Shown here piece by piece: positions 1-8,986 of a stretch of 64,000 bases of DNA. The translations under genes were made by a program, and so were the position numbers. Below the pieces are notes generated by a model that was given only the letters and a program-made list of their open reading frames with translations, was not told the DNA's origin and did no database searches. Each line of letters begins with the position of its first letter. The first letter of the stretch is position 1. Source of the stretch: an uncultured bacterium (GTDB taxonomy: Bacteria > Planctomycetota > UBA1135 > GCA-002686595); the NCBI GenBank assembly GCA_938083085.1, contig CALLKX010000039.1:38957-102956 (forward strand). The letters are read 5' to 3'.

Positions 1-821
1 TGGTAGATCTGGGTGTGCGTGGAGACCTGGCACTCGTTCTTCCGCAGCGAGCGGAAGATCTCGAACTGCGGGTTGATCGTCGGCTTGGCGCCACCGTCCT
101 TCTCGTAGGCCTCCCACTGCTTCGCATAGGCGATGCCGCGCTTGAACGTGTTGCGCGTGTGCCAGTTCATGAACGAGCGGTTGGGGCGCAACATCCAGCG
201 CTCCGGGTTGCCCGCCTGGGCGAGCTTCATGGAGCCCGGGTCACGGATGATCGCGCGCTCGTACTCATCGAAGCCGGTGCGCAGGAGCACGCCCTGTCCG
301 CCGATGTTCGTGCCCGATCCAGGGAGGTAGAGCACCGTCGTGACACCTGCCGCGAGGCCGACCCGCAGCAGCGGGTTCCCGGAGACCACGTCGCTGGAGG
401 CTCGAATGCCCGGGTTCGTGAGGTAGACGGTGTCATTCAGGCCGAAGGCACCCGCCACGTGGCAGTGCAGCTCGACCAGACCAGGCATGACCCAGTCGTC
501 ACCCGCGTCGTAGACCGAGTACCCCTCGGGGATCTCCGTCTCCGCCGCCGGACCGACCGCCTCGATGCGCCCGTCCTTCACGAGGACGACACCGTTGTTG
601 ACCACGGAGCGCCCCTGCCACTCGGCCGTGAGGATCTTCGACGAGCGGATCGCGAGGCCAGGGCCACCCTCCGCGCCAGGCTTCGCCACAGCGGTGGGCT
701 TCGCAGGCGCCGGGGCCACGCCCAGCGGGTCGTTGCCACCCGCCGCCGCGGTAGCCATGGAGAGCGCGGCGACTGCCGCGCCGGCGAGGAGGGATCGCAG
801 GGTGATGTTTCGTTCAGACAT
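1..821 (-). CDS. Exported amidohydrolase, 3' end cut by window edge
   Basis: This gene runs off the left edge, so only about the first 273 residues are visible. The ATG at 819-821 opens a Sec-type signal peptide (MSERNITLRSLLAGAAVA, Ala-rich cleavage region). After the N-terminal beta-sandwich strands comes PGLVELHCH, giving the HxH metal pair of the amidohydrolase superfamily at about His119 and His121. A GSGTNIGGQG loop and the LKLAQAGNP-type strand follow, where this family usually has its carboxylated or bridging Lys. It is a close paralogue of the next gene upstream (831-2180) over its whole visible length. It is the last visible gene of a seven-gene minus-strand run and starts 9 nt after its neighbour's stop. 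A metal-dependent hydrolase of the imidazolonepropionase-like group acting outside the cytoplasm is likely; the substrate is unknown. Confidence 0.88.
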   Translation of the reverse strand, partial: MSERNITLRSLLAGAAVAALSMATAAAGGNDPLGVAPAPAKPTAVAKPGAEGGPGLAIRSSKILTAEWQGRSVVNNGVVLVKDGRIEAVGPAAETEIPEGYSVYDAGDDWVMPGLVELHCHVAGAFGLNDTVYLTNPGIRASSDVVSGNPLLRVGLAAGVTTVLYLPGSGTNIGGQGVLLRTGFDEYERAIIRDPGSMKLAQAGNPERWMLRPNRSFMNWHTRNTFKRGIAYAKQWEAYEKDGGAKPTINPQFEIFRSLRKNECQVSTHTQIY

Positions 822-830
822 GGTGTTCGC

Positions 831-2180
831 TTAGAAGCGCCGCTCCACCTCGGCGTCGTAGACCCGCTCACCCTCCTGGAAGGTGAGGTGGACCTGAGTC
901 CGGGGGTCGGTGGGGTCACCGGAGGTGACGATGAAGTCCGCGTCCTTGCCGGGCTCGAGGCTCCCGATCCGATCGTGAATGCCCGCCGCGAAGGCGGGGA
1001 TGATGGTCAGCCCGCGGACGTGCTCGACCGCGTCGTTTTTGAAGCCGTAGCGCACGGCCATGGAGGCCTGCAGGGGCAGCGCCTCCTGGCCGATGACCGG
1101 GGCGTCGGTGTTGAACCCGATCAGGGTGCAGCCGCCCTCCTGGTACTTCGCCGCCATCCCGAAGATGGCGCCGTCGTTGTCGTTCACGATGAACAACCCG
1201 GGGCGGTACTCGATGTTGATGCTCGCGCTGATCTGGCGCGGGCCGAGGATCGCGGGCACCCCCGCCTTGGCGGCGAAGGGCGCCGCGCGCCAGCCGTCGA
1301 AGGAGCCGTGGTCGATGTAGACGTCGAGGCCCAGGTCCTCCTTGATCATCTGCACCGTGCGCAGGACGACCTGGTAGATCTGGGTGTGGGCCGAGAGCTG
1401 GGTCTGCTTGGAGTAGAGGTCGCGGAAGACCTCCCACATCGGATCGACCTTCGGGCGCGGCCCGTCGCCGTTGCTGAAGGCCTCCCAGCGCTTGGCGTAG
1501 GCGATCCCTCGCTCGATCGTGTTGCGGGTGTTCCAGTTCATGAAGGAACGTCCGACCCCTGAGAGGTAGCTCTCCGGGTTGCCGGCCTGAGCCAGCTTGA
1601 GGGAGCCCGGGTTCCGGATCTCCATCCGCTCGTAGGTGTCGAAGCCCGTCTTCAGGAGGACCCCGTGGCCGCCGATGTTCGTGCCCGACCCTGGGATGTA
1701 GAGGACGCTCGTCACCCCCGCCGCCCGACCAACGACGAAGTCCGAGTTCCCGGGCACCACGGACGTGAACGCCCGGATCCCGGGGTTGGTCAGGTAGACC
1801 ATGTCGTTCAGGTCGTTGGTGAAGAAGCTCCGACCGGCGACGTGGCTGTGGAGATCGATCAGGCCCGGGGAGACCCAGTCTCCCGACCGATCGAGCACGT
1901 CGTGCGTGGTGGCCAACGCCTCCAGATCCACGTCGGCGCGGGGCGAGACGCTCACGATCTTCCCGTCCTCGACCACGACAGCAGCGTTGTCGATGACCTG
2001 CTGCCCTTCCATGGGCAGCACGAGGGCCTTGCCGCAGAGCACGACCAGCCCCCGCTCCACACCCGCGGCTCCGCTATCCCCGGCCCCAGCCCCCACGACC
2101 ACCCCAAAGGAGGCGGACGCCAAGGGGGCGACGGCGAGCGACGCGAAAGCGACGGTGCAGGCGATGAGGGCGGCGCGCAT
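831..2180 (-). CDS. Exported amidohydrolase with intact metal site
   Basis: A 449-residue protein with a signal peptide (residues 1 to about 24, ending ASAS). It keeps every landmark of a metal-dependent amidohydrolase: HSH at 111-113, Lys196 in LKLAQAG, His265 in SAHTQ, His291 in YIDHGSF and Asp359 in GFNTDAP. The C-terminus has the usual GSLEPGKDADFIV strand that closes the beta-sandwich. The family hydrolyses amide or related bonds with one or two metal ions in a TIM barrel; the substrate cannot be told from sequence. It lies 5 nt after the stop of the 985-residue double-domain protein and 9 nt before its closest paralogue, so it is surely cotranscribed. Together with that paralogue it is the only member of the seven-gene array with a full HxH. 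Confidence 0.92.
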   Translation of the reverse strand: MRAALIACTVAFASLAVAPLASASFGVVVGAGAGDSGAAGVERGLVVLCGKALVLPMEGQQVIDNAAVVVEDGKIVSVSPRADVDLEALATTHDVLDRSGDWVSPGLIDLHSHVAGRSFFTNDLNDMVYLTNPGIRAFTSVVPGNSDFVVGRAAGVTSVLYIPGSGTNIGGHGVLLKTGFDTYERMEIRNPGSLKLAQAGNPESYLSGVGRSFMNWNTRNTIERGIAYAKRWEAFSNGDGPRPKVDPMWEVFRDLYSKQTQLSAHTQIYQVVLRTVQMIKEDLGLDVYIDHGSFDGWRAAPFAAKAGVPAILGPRQISASINIEYRPGLFIVNDNDGAIFGMAAKYQEGGCTLIGFNTDAPVIGQEALPLQASMAVRYGFKNDAVEHVRGLTIIPAFAAGIHDRIGSLEPGKDADFIVTSGDPTDPRTQVHLTFQEGERVYDAEVERRF

Positions 2181-2185
2181 GGGAC

Positions 2186-5143
2186 TCAGCGGACCTCTTC
2201 TCCGTTGACGAAGACCCGCTCGATGGTGGAGGAGATCTCCATGGGCGAGCCGTCCAACACGAGGATGTCAGCGTCCTTACCGGGCTCGATGGTCCCAACT
2301 CGGTCGTCGATGCAGAGCATGTGAGCCGCGTCCGAGGTCAGCGCCCGGAGGGCGGCGGAGGGCGACAGCCCCATGGCCACGGCGCGAGCCGCGATGACGC
2401 CAAGCTCGGCGGCACCCTCCTCGGCCTGACTCATGAACGCGACCGGGATGCCGGCGGCGGCGAGCTGGCCGAGGCGGCTGGTCGGGTTCCCGGCGCTGTC
2501 CGTCGTCGACATCAGCGAGCGAGGCACGAGCACACCGCTGACGCGACCGGCGATCTGATCGGCGACCTTGTTGGCGTCGTTCGCCTCGAAGAGGATCGGG
2601 CGGATCCCGTACTGCTCAAAGGTGTCGACGCAGCTGAGGATCTGGTCGTCGCGGTTGACGCGCACCAAGACGGCGGCACCACCAGACATGGCCCGGCGGA
2701 GGGGCTCCAGGTCCGGATCAATCGACGGCTTCTTGGGCATGCCCTTCGGCGTCGAAGTGCGCTCCGCCTTCTCGGGGATTCGGACCGGGCGGGCGGCGAT
2801 CTTGTACTCGCCGGACACCTTGGTCAGGTCGAGGGTCTCGACCCGCTCCCCGTCCCACTTGACCTCGCCGCGCAGGAAGGTCTCGACCGGCTTCTTCGCG
2901 TCGGCTTCCTCTTCCTCCTTCGACTTCTTCTTCGCCCCTTTGGGCAGCGGATCGTTCGAGAAAACTTGCGCGAGGCTCACCGCGAGGCTGCCCTCGAGAA
3001 GGTCCACCTGAAGCGTCACGTCGTAGCCATCGCGGCTGCCCGTCACGGGATACAGGTCATCGAGGTAGGAGGCGCGGAGGGAGCCCGTGATGGCACCCTC
3101 GCTGTCCTCGAGCAATCGGAGGCGAACCGTCGATCCCTCGACGCTGGGAGAAGAACCCTCGAAGACGCCGGTCACCGGCTTGGCGGGGTCCCGCTCCTTC
3201 TTCTTCTTCTTCTTCTTCTCGTCCTTCTTCTCCTCGTCGTCACCCTTCTCTTCCTCGTCCTCGTCGTCGTCTTCCTCGGCGGCGGGCTCGGGGGCGGGAG
3301 GGGTCCACTTGGCCATGTCGGCCTCGTACTTGTCCCACTTGGCCACGTAGTCCTTGGCCTTCTTGAGCGTCCCGCGGACGTTCGCGCCCGACTGGGTGAC
3401 GATGCTCGAGTCCCACTGGAGCATCACGCTGGCGACAGGATCGACCACGAGGCCGTCGAAGTTCGAGGCCGCCGGCTTGTAGACGATGGACGGGGTCACG
3501 GACCCCCGGTCGGGGGAGGTCAGGTTGACGGAGGTGACGCCGCGCTTGGCGACCTCGCGGTCCGCGTAGTCACCCGGCTCGAGCATCCGCGTCAGGTCGA
3601 AGCGCGTCGAGAAGGCGCGCCGTCCGCCGCCGTTGCCGAGGTAGCCATAGGCGTCGATCATTCCCGGCATCGCGGCCGCGCCGCGCACCACGCGGGCGCC
3701 AGCCGGCCGGCCAACGCGCGCGGAGACCTCGGCGATCTTTCCGTCCTGCACGAGGATCTCGCCCGGGGTGTGGACGACGCCATCTCCGACGTAGAGCTCG
3801 TCGACGCTGATCACCACCGATGTGTTCGGCTTGGCGCCCTTGCGCTTCGAGCCAGCGAGCTCCGCCGACCAGACCATCTCACCGTTGACGTACGTCGCGA
3901 GGACGCTGGAGCTCAGGGACATGGGATCGCCGGACATGACGACCATGTCCGCATCCTTGCCCGGGGTCAGGCTCCCGACCCGGTCGGCCACGCCCAGCAC
4001 CTTCGCCGCTTCGAGCGTGATACCAGAGAGGGCGGCGCCGCGGGGCATCCCGCCGCGCATGGCGAGCGCTGCCCCGAAGCGCAGGTCCGGTGCACCGAGG
4101 GACTTCGGAGCGCGGATCGCGACCTGCACCCCCTCCCCCGCAAGGCGCGAGATGGTGTCGTAGCGAGGCCAGGCCGCCGTGGCGCCCTTTCCGAAGTTGT
4201 TGCCGCCGTTGTAGTCCGGTCCGGCAATCACCGGCACCCCCGCCTCAGCGATGGCCGCAGCCATGGAGGCCGAGCGGCTGGCGCCGTCGATCACGAGGTT
4301 GATCCCGTAACGCTCCTTGAGCTCCAGCAGGGCCTGGACCTCTGCGGCGGTTTCCGCACCCATGCGCCAGGTGGCGCCAGCCTTCATGGCCTCGGCGAGG
4401 GCGGGACCAGCCTGCGCGCCGTACTCGGCGATCAGGGCGTCATCACCGCCAGCGAGGGCCATCAGCTCGTCCACTGCGAGGACGGCGCCCATGGTCGTGG
4501 TGGGAAGCTGGGGCTTGGGGACACCGAGCCCGACGTCCACCGTCGCGGGGACGGGGGGCTCCCAGTACCCGGGGGTCCGGCGCGCCTCCGAGGAGATCGA
4601 GCCGTGGAGTCCGCTGCGCTCCTTGAGGATGCGCTCGTCCGCGCTGACCGCGCTCCCGCCGCCCGTCTTGACGACCGCTCCCTGGCCGGCGATCAGGCGA
4701 CCGCGGGCGGGGGGCAGGTAGACGGTGGTGATGCCGCTCCTCAGGGCAGAGACGATCGGCGTGTAGGGGTCGAACTGGTCGATCGCGAGCAGGGTCGGGT
4801 CCGCCGTCCGGGGACCCGCCGTCTGCTGCGTGTAGTTCGAGTCCACCGCGACCAGCCCTGGCACGATGACCGCGTCGGGACCGTGGTCGATGACCTCGGC
4901 TCCGCCGGGCACCTGGACGGAATCCGCCGGGCCGATGGCGACGATCTTGCCGTCCTCGACCAGGACCGCGCCGTCGCGGATGGTCTCCCCCACCTCGACG
5001 AGGTGGATGGTGCCGGCCTTGACGACCACCGCGTCACCCGCTGTGGGGGTCGCGGCGAAGTTCGCGAGGTGCGCGGCCGAGGCGGTCGCGGTGAGGGCCG
5101 CAAGCGTCAGGGCGGCGGCTCGTAGTTTCGGGGTCATGTGCAT
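2186..5143 (-). CDS. Tandem double amidohydrolase-like protein, metal motifs lost
   Basis: A 985-residue exported protein made of two amidohydrolase-like units in a row. ATG at 5143 (MHMTPK) or 5137 both work; the signal peptide ends near residue 24. Unit 1 has the PGLVAVDSN strand at about 95-103 where HxH should be, so both His are replaced. It ends with a normal GSLTPGKDADMVV strand near 400. Unit 2 has PGMIDAYGY in the same place, again without His, and ends with GTIEPGKDADILV. Between them, around residues 610-645, is a very acidic stretch followed by a run of seven lysines, and then a beta-rich segment. The fold is likely kept but metal catalysis is doubtful. It could be a binding or scaffold partner of the active paralogues encoded just downstream. 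Confidence 0.88.
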   Translation of the reverse strand: MHMTPKLRAAALTLAALTATASAAHLANFAATPTAGDAVVVKAGTIHLVEVGETIRDGAVLVEDGKIVAIGPADSVQVPGGAEVIDHGPDAVIVPGLVAVDSNYTQQTAGPRTADPTLLAIDQFDPYTPIVSALRSGITTVYLPPARGRLIAGQGAVVKTGGGSAVSADERILKERSGLHGSISSEARRTPGYWEPPVPATVDVGLGVPKPQLPTTTMGAVLAVDELMALAGGDDALIAEYGAQAGPALAEAMKAGATWRMGAETAAEVQALLELKERYGINLVIDGASRSASMAAAIAEAGVPVIAGPDYNGGNNFGKGATAAWPRYDTISRLAGEGVQVAIRAPKSLGAPDLRFGAALAMRGGMPRGAALSGITLEAAKVLGVADRVGSLTPGKDADMVVMSGDPMSLSSSVLATYVNGEMVWSAELAGSKRKGAKPNTSVVISVDELYVGDGVVHTPGEILVQDGKIAEVSARVGRPAGARVVRGAAAMPGMIDAYGYLGNGGGRRAFSTRFDLTRMLEPGDYADREVAKRGVTSVNLTSPDRGSVTPSIVYKPAASNFDGLVVDPVASVMLQWDSSIVTQSGANVRGTLKKAKDYVAKWDKYEADMAKWTPPAPEPAAEEDDDEDEEEKGDDEEKKDEKKKKKKKERDPAKPVTGVFEGSSPSVEGSTVRLRLLEDSEGAITGSLRASYLDDLYPVTGSRDGYDVTLQVDLLEGSLAVSLAQVFSNDPLPKGAKKKSKEEEEADAKKPVETFLRGEVKWDGERVETLDLTKVSGEYKIAARPVRIPEKAERTSTPKGMPKKPSIDPDLEPLRRAMSGGAAVLVRVNRDDQILSCVDTFEQYGIRPILFEANDANKVADQIAGRVSGVLVPRSLMSTTDSAGNPTSRLGQLAAAGIPVAFMSQAEEGAAELGVIAARAVAMGLSPSAALRALTSDAAHMLCIDDRVGTIEPGKDADILVLDGSPMEISSTIERVFVNGEEVR

Positions 5144-5161
5144 GGTTTGAGCCCGCAGGGA

Positions 5162-6601
5162 TCAGCCGTTGTTCTCGGTCTCGTCGTCGTCCTCGGGATC
5201 GTCGCCGTCACCCGGCCACTCTTCCTCTCCGGAGGTGTCCGAGGCGGTTCCGGGGGGCCGGGTGCCGTCGAAGAGCTGCTTGACGCGGACGTCCTTGCTC
5301 CGGTCGTAAACGTGCGCCCCGTCGAGGATCACGTGCTCCACAACCGAGGTGATGTCGAGGGGGTCGCCGCTGAAGAGCACAACGTGCCCGTCGGTCCCGT
5401 TGGCGAGCTTGCCGACCCGATCGCCGAGACCGAGTATCGCGGCGGGCGTCGTGGTGACGGCGGCGAGGGCGTCCGCGCGCGGGATCCCGTTGGCGACGCA
5501 GCGGGCCGCCTGGTACCAGAGGGAGCGGTTCGCGTCACCGGTGGACATCAGCGCGAAGGGGATCCCCGCGTCGTGGAACACCTTGGGGACGAAGGTCTCG
5601 ATGGACTCGCCGGTGATCGGATCGAGCTCATCGTCCTCGAGGCCGGCGAGGATCACGCTGCAGCCCGACTCCTTGATCTTGGCAGCGGCCTTCCAGCAGG
5701 CCGGCGCGAGGGCCAGCGTCATGGTCGCGGTGAAGCCGTTGGCCTCGGCGACGCGGAGCGCAGCGTGCACGTCCATGGGCGTGGCGCACCACATGATGAC
5801 GGGGAGCTTGCCCTCGATGATCCTGAGCAGCGGCTCGCGCTTCTCGTCAACCTCGCCGCGCGGGACGCGCTCGAAGCCGTCGACAGTCCAGCCGGAGCAC
5901 GCGAGGGGCTTACCCTTGGCGGCCTCGCCCTCGAGCTCACGACCCTGGTAGAGGGCCTCTCGGCGGTCGAAGTCGTCGCCGTCCTTCTGCCGCTGGACCA
6001 TCTCCTCGAGGTAGCGTTGGAGGTCGTCAAAGGCCCCGCGGAGCGCCTGAGCCTGGGTGGCCCGGGTCTTGCCCCGCTTGGGCGCGGCGGAGATTTTCAC
6101 GCCCGACCGCGGCCTCACCATCATCTGCTCAACGGTCATCCCAAAGGGCTTGACCACCATGCCCTGACCGGCGACGACGGTGTCGTTCCCCTGCTGGACG
6201 TTGATGGTCAGGATCCCCTGGCGGAGCGCCTCCTCGAAGTAGAAGTTGACCGGGTCGATCGAGTCCTTCACGTCGAGGAAGGGCGCCACGTCGAGGGTCT
6301 CGTTCGGGCGGTCGATGCCGCGGGAGGCGTGGGCCTCGACGAAGCCAGGGAAGGCGACCATACCCGGCTGATCGATCACGGTCGCGTCCCAGGGGATCTG
6401 GACCTCGCTCGCCGCGCCGACGGCGGTCACGCGGCCCCCCTCGATGACGATCACGCCGTCCGGAATGGCCTCACCTGCGAGGGTGATGACGGTCCCGGCC
6501 TTGATGGCGGTCTTGTCGACCTGGGGAGCGGCGGCGGCGGAGGACGCCAGGAGGAGCGTCGCCCCGAGCGCCAGGAGAGGTTGGGTGAGAGAAGACTTCA
6601 T
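5162..6601 (-). CDS. Exported amidohydrolase-like protein, half HxH motif
   Basis: A 479-residue member of the array with a clear signal peptide (MKSSLTQPLLALGATLLLAS..., cleavage after the Ala run near residue 25). The metal strand reads GFVEAHASRG, so the first His (91) is present and the second is Ser. A late MSTGDAN segment offers an Asp in the barrel position that usually activates water. The closing strand is weaker than in its paralogues (GKLANGTDGHVVL). The last 25 or so residues are a strongly acidic tail. It starts 71 nt after its upstream neighbour's stop, the widest gap in the operon. Catalysis is uncertain. The fold and export are well supported. Confidence 0.88.
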   Translation of the reverse strand: MKSSLTQPLLALGATLLLASSAAAAPQVDKTAIKAGTVITLAGEAIPDGVIVIEGGRVTAVGAASEVQIPWDATVIDQPGMVAFPGFVEAHASRGIDRPNETLDVAPFLDVKDSIDPVNFYFEEALRQGILTINVQQGNDTVVAGQGMVVKPFGMTVEQMMVRPRSGVKISAAPKRGKTRATQAQALRGAFDDLQRYLEEMVQRQKDGDDFDRREALYQGRELEGEAAKGKPLACSGWTVDGFERVPRGEVDEKREPLLRIIEGKLPVIMWCATPMDVHAALRVAEANGFTATMTLALAPACWKAAAKIKESGCSVILAGLEDDELDPITGESIETFVPKVFHDAGIPFALMSTGDANRSLWYQAARCVANGIPRADALAAVTTTPAAILGLGDRVGKLANGTDGHVVLFSGDPLDITSVVEHVILDGAHVYDRSKDVRVKQLFDGTRPPGTASDTSGEEEWPGDGDDPEDDDETENNG

Positions 6602-6672
6602 CGTGATGAGGGGGTGGTCCGAAGGGCGGGCCGGTGGGTCGTGTTCGGTTCGGGATCGCGCCGCGGGCGCGG

Positions 6673-7860
6673 TCAGCGGGGGTCGAGGGCCAGGTGGCCG
6701 CCGACGAGGACGCCGACGGGTCGGGTGGTCGCCTCGAAGGGCTCACCATTCCAGAGGATGAGGTCGGCATCCTTGCCGGCCTCCACGGAGCCCACGCTGC
6801 CGTCGACGCCGAGCAGCTGGGCGGGGGTGAGGGTCACGGCGCGGAGCGCCTCTTCCCGGGTGATACCGCCGCGCATGGCGAGGCCGGCCTGGAGATCCAA
6901 TCGCGAGCCACCGTGACCGGAGAGCGCGAACGAGATCCCGTTGTCGCGGAGCACGCGGGCGCACTCGACGGACATGAGCGCGCCGTCCGTGGTGCGCCCC
7001 TGGGCAGGGACCGGCGGCAGGATCACCGCGGTGTTGGTGCGCACGAGCATGGCCGGCTCGCGCCAGGCCTCCGCGCCCGCGTCGATCACGAGGCGCATCT
7101 CACCGAAGCCCTCGCGCGCCATCTCCTCCTTGAGGAAGACGGCGGTCCGGATGTCCTGGGTCGCCCAGGCCTGGACGAAGACACCGACCTTGCCGGCGAG
7201 CGCGTCGAGCAGCACCTTCTGGGAGGCGTCCGGCTCCTTCGCCTGGGCAGCCTCGAAGAACGACTTTCTCCACTCCCACTCCACACCCATGCGGGTCGTG
7301 GGGCGCCGGTTGAAGAACGAGGTCGGGCGGCCGAAGGCCGAGCTGTTGCGCTGGCTCGGCTGGGAGCCGATGGCGCCGCAGATCATCGGCGCACCCTCGA
7401 CCGTACGCCCCTTGACGGAGCGGTCCCCGGCGGTCTTGAGCACCATGCCCATGCCGCCGATGCAGTTCTGGTTGAGGGGTGTGATGAAGGCGCTCGTGAT
7501 GCCCGTGCGGGCGAGGCGGCCCCAACCCGGGGAGAACAGGTCGACGCCGAACTCGGCGCTGATGAGCGGCGTGACCTCGCTGGACTGCTCGACCGAGGCG
7601 GTCCCCGAGTTCAGGCGGGCGCTTGCGTCGATCATTCCCGCCGTGACGACGGCGGCCTTGAGGGCGTCGCGGGTCGCCTCGACCCCGGGGGTGATTGCGC
7701 GGATCTTCCCGCCGTCCACGACGATGAGGGCGCTCTCGTGGACCTTGCCCGTCGAGGTGTAGACCTTGTCGGCGTGGATCGTCCAGCTGGTGCCGTCGGC
7801 CGGCACGCTGGAACCCGAGGCCGCAGCCGCGGCGGAGAGGATCAGGCTGGTGAACATCAC
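6673..7860 (-). CDS. Exported amidohydrolase-like protein lacking HxH
   Basis: A 395-residue protein with a short signal peptide (MMFTSLILSAAAAASG). The family's first metal strand reads TAGMIDASARL, with no histidine. The C-terminal strand GSVEAGKDADLILW is typical of the family, so this is a genuine homologue rather than a chance match. The barrel core includes LSGHGGSRLD, where active members would carry the catalytic Asp. Its start overlaps the stop of the 368-residue paralogue upstream by 4 nt, which indicates translational coupling. It probably has no metal-dependent hydrolase activity; a structural or ligand-binding role is an inference only. Confidence 0.86.
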   Translation of the reverse strand: MMFTSLILSAAAAASGSSVPADGTSWTIHADKVYTSTGKVHESALIVVDGGKIRAITPGVEATRDALKAAVVTAGMIDASARLNSGTASVEQSSEVTPLISAEFGVDLFSPGWGRLARTGITSAFITPLNQNCIGGMGMVLKTAGDRSVKGRTVEGAPMICGAIGSQPSQRNSSAFGRPTSFFNRRPTTRMGVEWEWRKSFFEAAQAKEPDASQKVLLDALAGKVGVFVQAWATQDIRTAVFLKEEMAREGFGEMRLVIDAGAEAWREPAMLVRTNTAVILPPVPAQGRTTDGALMSVECARVLRDNGISFALSGHGGSRLDLQAGLAMRGGITREEALRAVTLTPAQLLGVDGSVGSVEAGKDADLILWNGEPFEATTRPVGVLVGGHLALDPR

Positions 7861-8963
7861 TGGTGGGCTCCGTGGGCGTGAGCTGAGTGAACGAGGTGGC
7901 CGCCCGCGTAGACGGAGTGGACGCGGCTGGTCAGGTCGGTGGGTGGGCCGCTCCAGACCACGAGGTCCGCGGCCCGTCCGGTGGCGATGGTCCCGTGGGT
8001 CGCGTCGACGCCCGCGATCCGGGCAGCGTCAGCGGTCATGGCGCGCAGAGCCGCGCCGGCGTCGAGCCCTGCGCGCATGCACGCAGCGGCCTGCATCCGC
8101 ATGCCGAGGGGGCCCTGGCTGCCCGCGTCCGAGGTGAAGGCGAAGGGCACCTCCGCCTTGGAGAGGGCCAGCGCACTCTTCACCACGTCCTTCGAGCTCG
8201 CGGGAGCGGCCTTGCTCTCGAAGACGACGGCGAGGCCCGAGGCCTTCAGTTCGTCCACCAGGTCATCGGCCTCGGGCGCGCCGATCACGGCGCCCTTGAG
8301 GCCGTGCGCGGCGGCGAACTCGAGGGCACGGTGGACCTCTGAGCGAGTGACCGCGCGCATCATGACAGGGACCTTGCCCGCCTTGGCCTCGGCCAAGGGG
8401 CTCCCCTCAGGAGCGGCGGCGAACTGCTCGCCGAGGTGCGCGTAGAGGCCAGCGAAGCTGGTGGGCGCCGTCGAGGAACCGAGCGCAGCGCGTGAGAGCC
8501 CGAGGGTGACCACGGCGTTCCGCTTGAGCACCTCGCCCGCCGCGGGCGAGACGATGGCGGCCTGGCCGCCAGCGATCTGCGAGTTGCCCGCCGGGAGGAG
8601 GACCGTCGTGACGCCCTCGCTTACCAGTCCTTTCCAGTTGGGGCTGGTGGGATCGAAGGCGAAGGACAGGTCCGCGGTGGGCGTCGACTTGCGCGTCCGC
8701 TCCGCGTTCTCCGAGCCCGCGCCGAGGGTCTCGCGCAGGCTGATGAAGCCGGGGGCGATGTGCCCGTCGACCTCGACCACGCGGACCCCGCGCGGCGCGT
8801 TGTTCGAGACGCTCTTCACGACGCCGTCCTCGACGACGACGAAGGCGTCCAGGACGACCTGTCCGTCCCCGACGTGCACGTGGCTCGCGCGGAGGGCGAA
8901 GGCGTCGTCCGCGGCCGTGGCGCCCAGAAGCGGCGCGGCGGCGATGAGGCATGAAATCAGCAT
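7857..8963 (-). CDS. Exported amidohydrolase-like protein lacking HxH
   Basis: A 368-residue protein with a signal peptide (MLISCLIAAAPLLGATA). It has the N-terminal beta-sandwich (VVEDGVVKSV), then APGFISLRETLG where the HxH belongs, so both metal His are gone. The closing strand is GTIATGRAADLVVW. The C-terminus is His-rich (HSAHAHGAHQ), which could bind metal but is not a family feature. It overlaps the following gene (6673-7860) by 4 nt and lies 23 nt after the 477-residue paralogue. It resembles its neighbours most in the C-terminal half. Function unknown; fold assignment is good. Confidence 0.86.
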   Translation of the reverse strand: MLISCLIAAAPLLGATAADDAFALRASHVHVGDGQVVLDAFVVVEDGVVKSVSNNAPRGVRVVEVDGHIAPGFISLRETLGAGSENAERTRKSTPTADLSFAFDPTSPNWKGLVSEGVTTVLLPAGNSQIAGGQAAIVSPAAGEVLKRNAVVTLGLSRAALGSSTAPTSFAGLYAHLGEQFAAAPEGSPLAEAKAGKVPVMMRAVTRSEVHRALEFAAAHGLKGAVIGAPEADDLVDELKASGLAVVFESKAAPASSKDVVKSALALSKAEVPFAFTSDAGSQGPLGMRMQAAACMRAGLDAGAALRAMTADAARIAGVDATHGTIATGRAADLVVWSGPPTDLTSRVHSVYAGGHLVHSAHAHGAHQ

Positions 8964-8986
8964 GTTGATGGCTCCGGCTACGGCGA

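Noticed and set aside
2321..5125. A 934-codon open frame on the plus strand
   Set aside because: It is antisense to the double amidohydrolase gene, has Arg/Asp/Gly/His-rich shadow composition and no recognisable domain. Long antisense frames are expected at this GC content.
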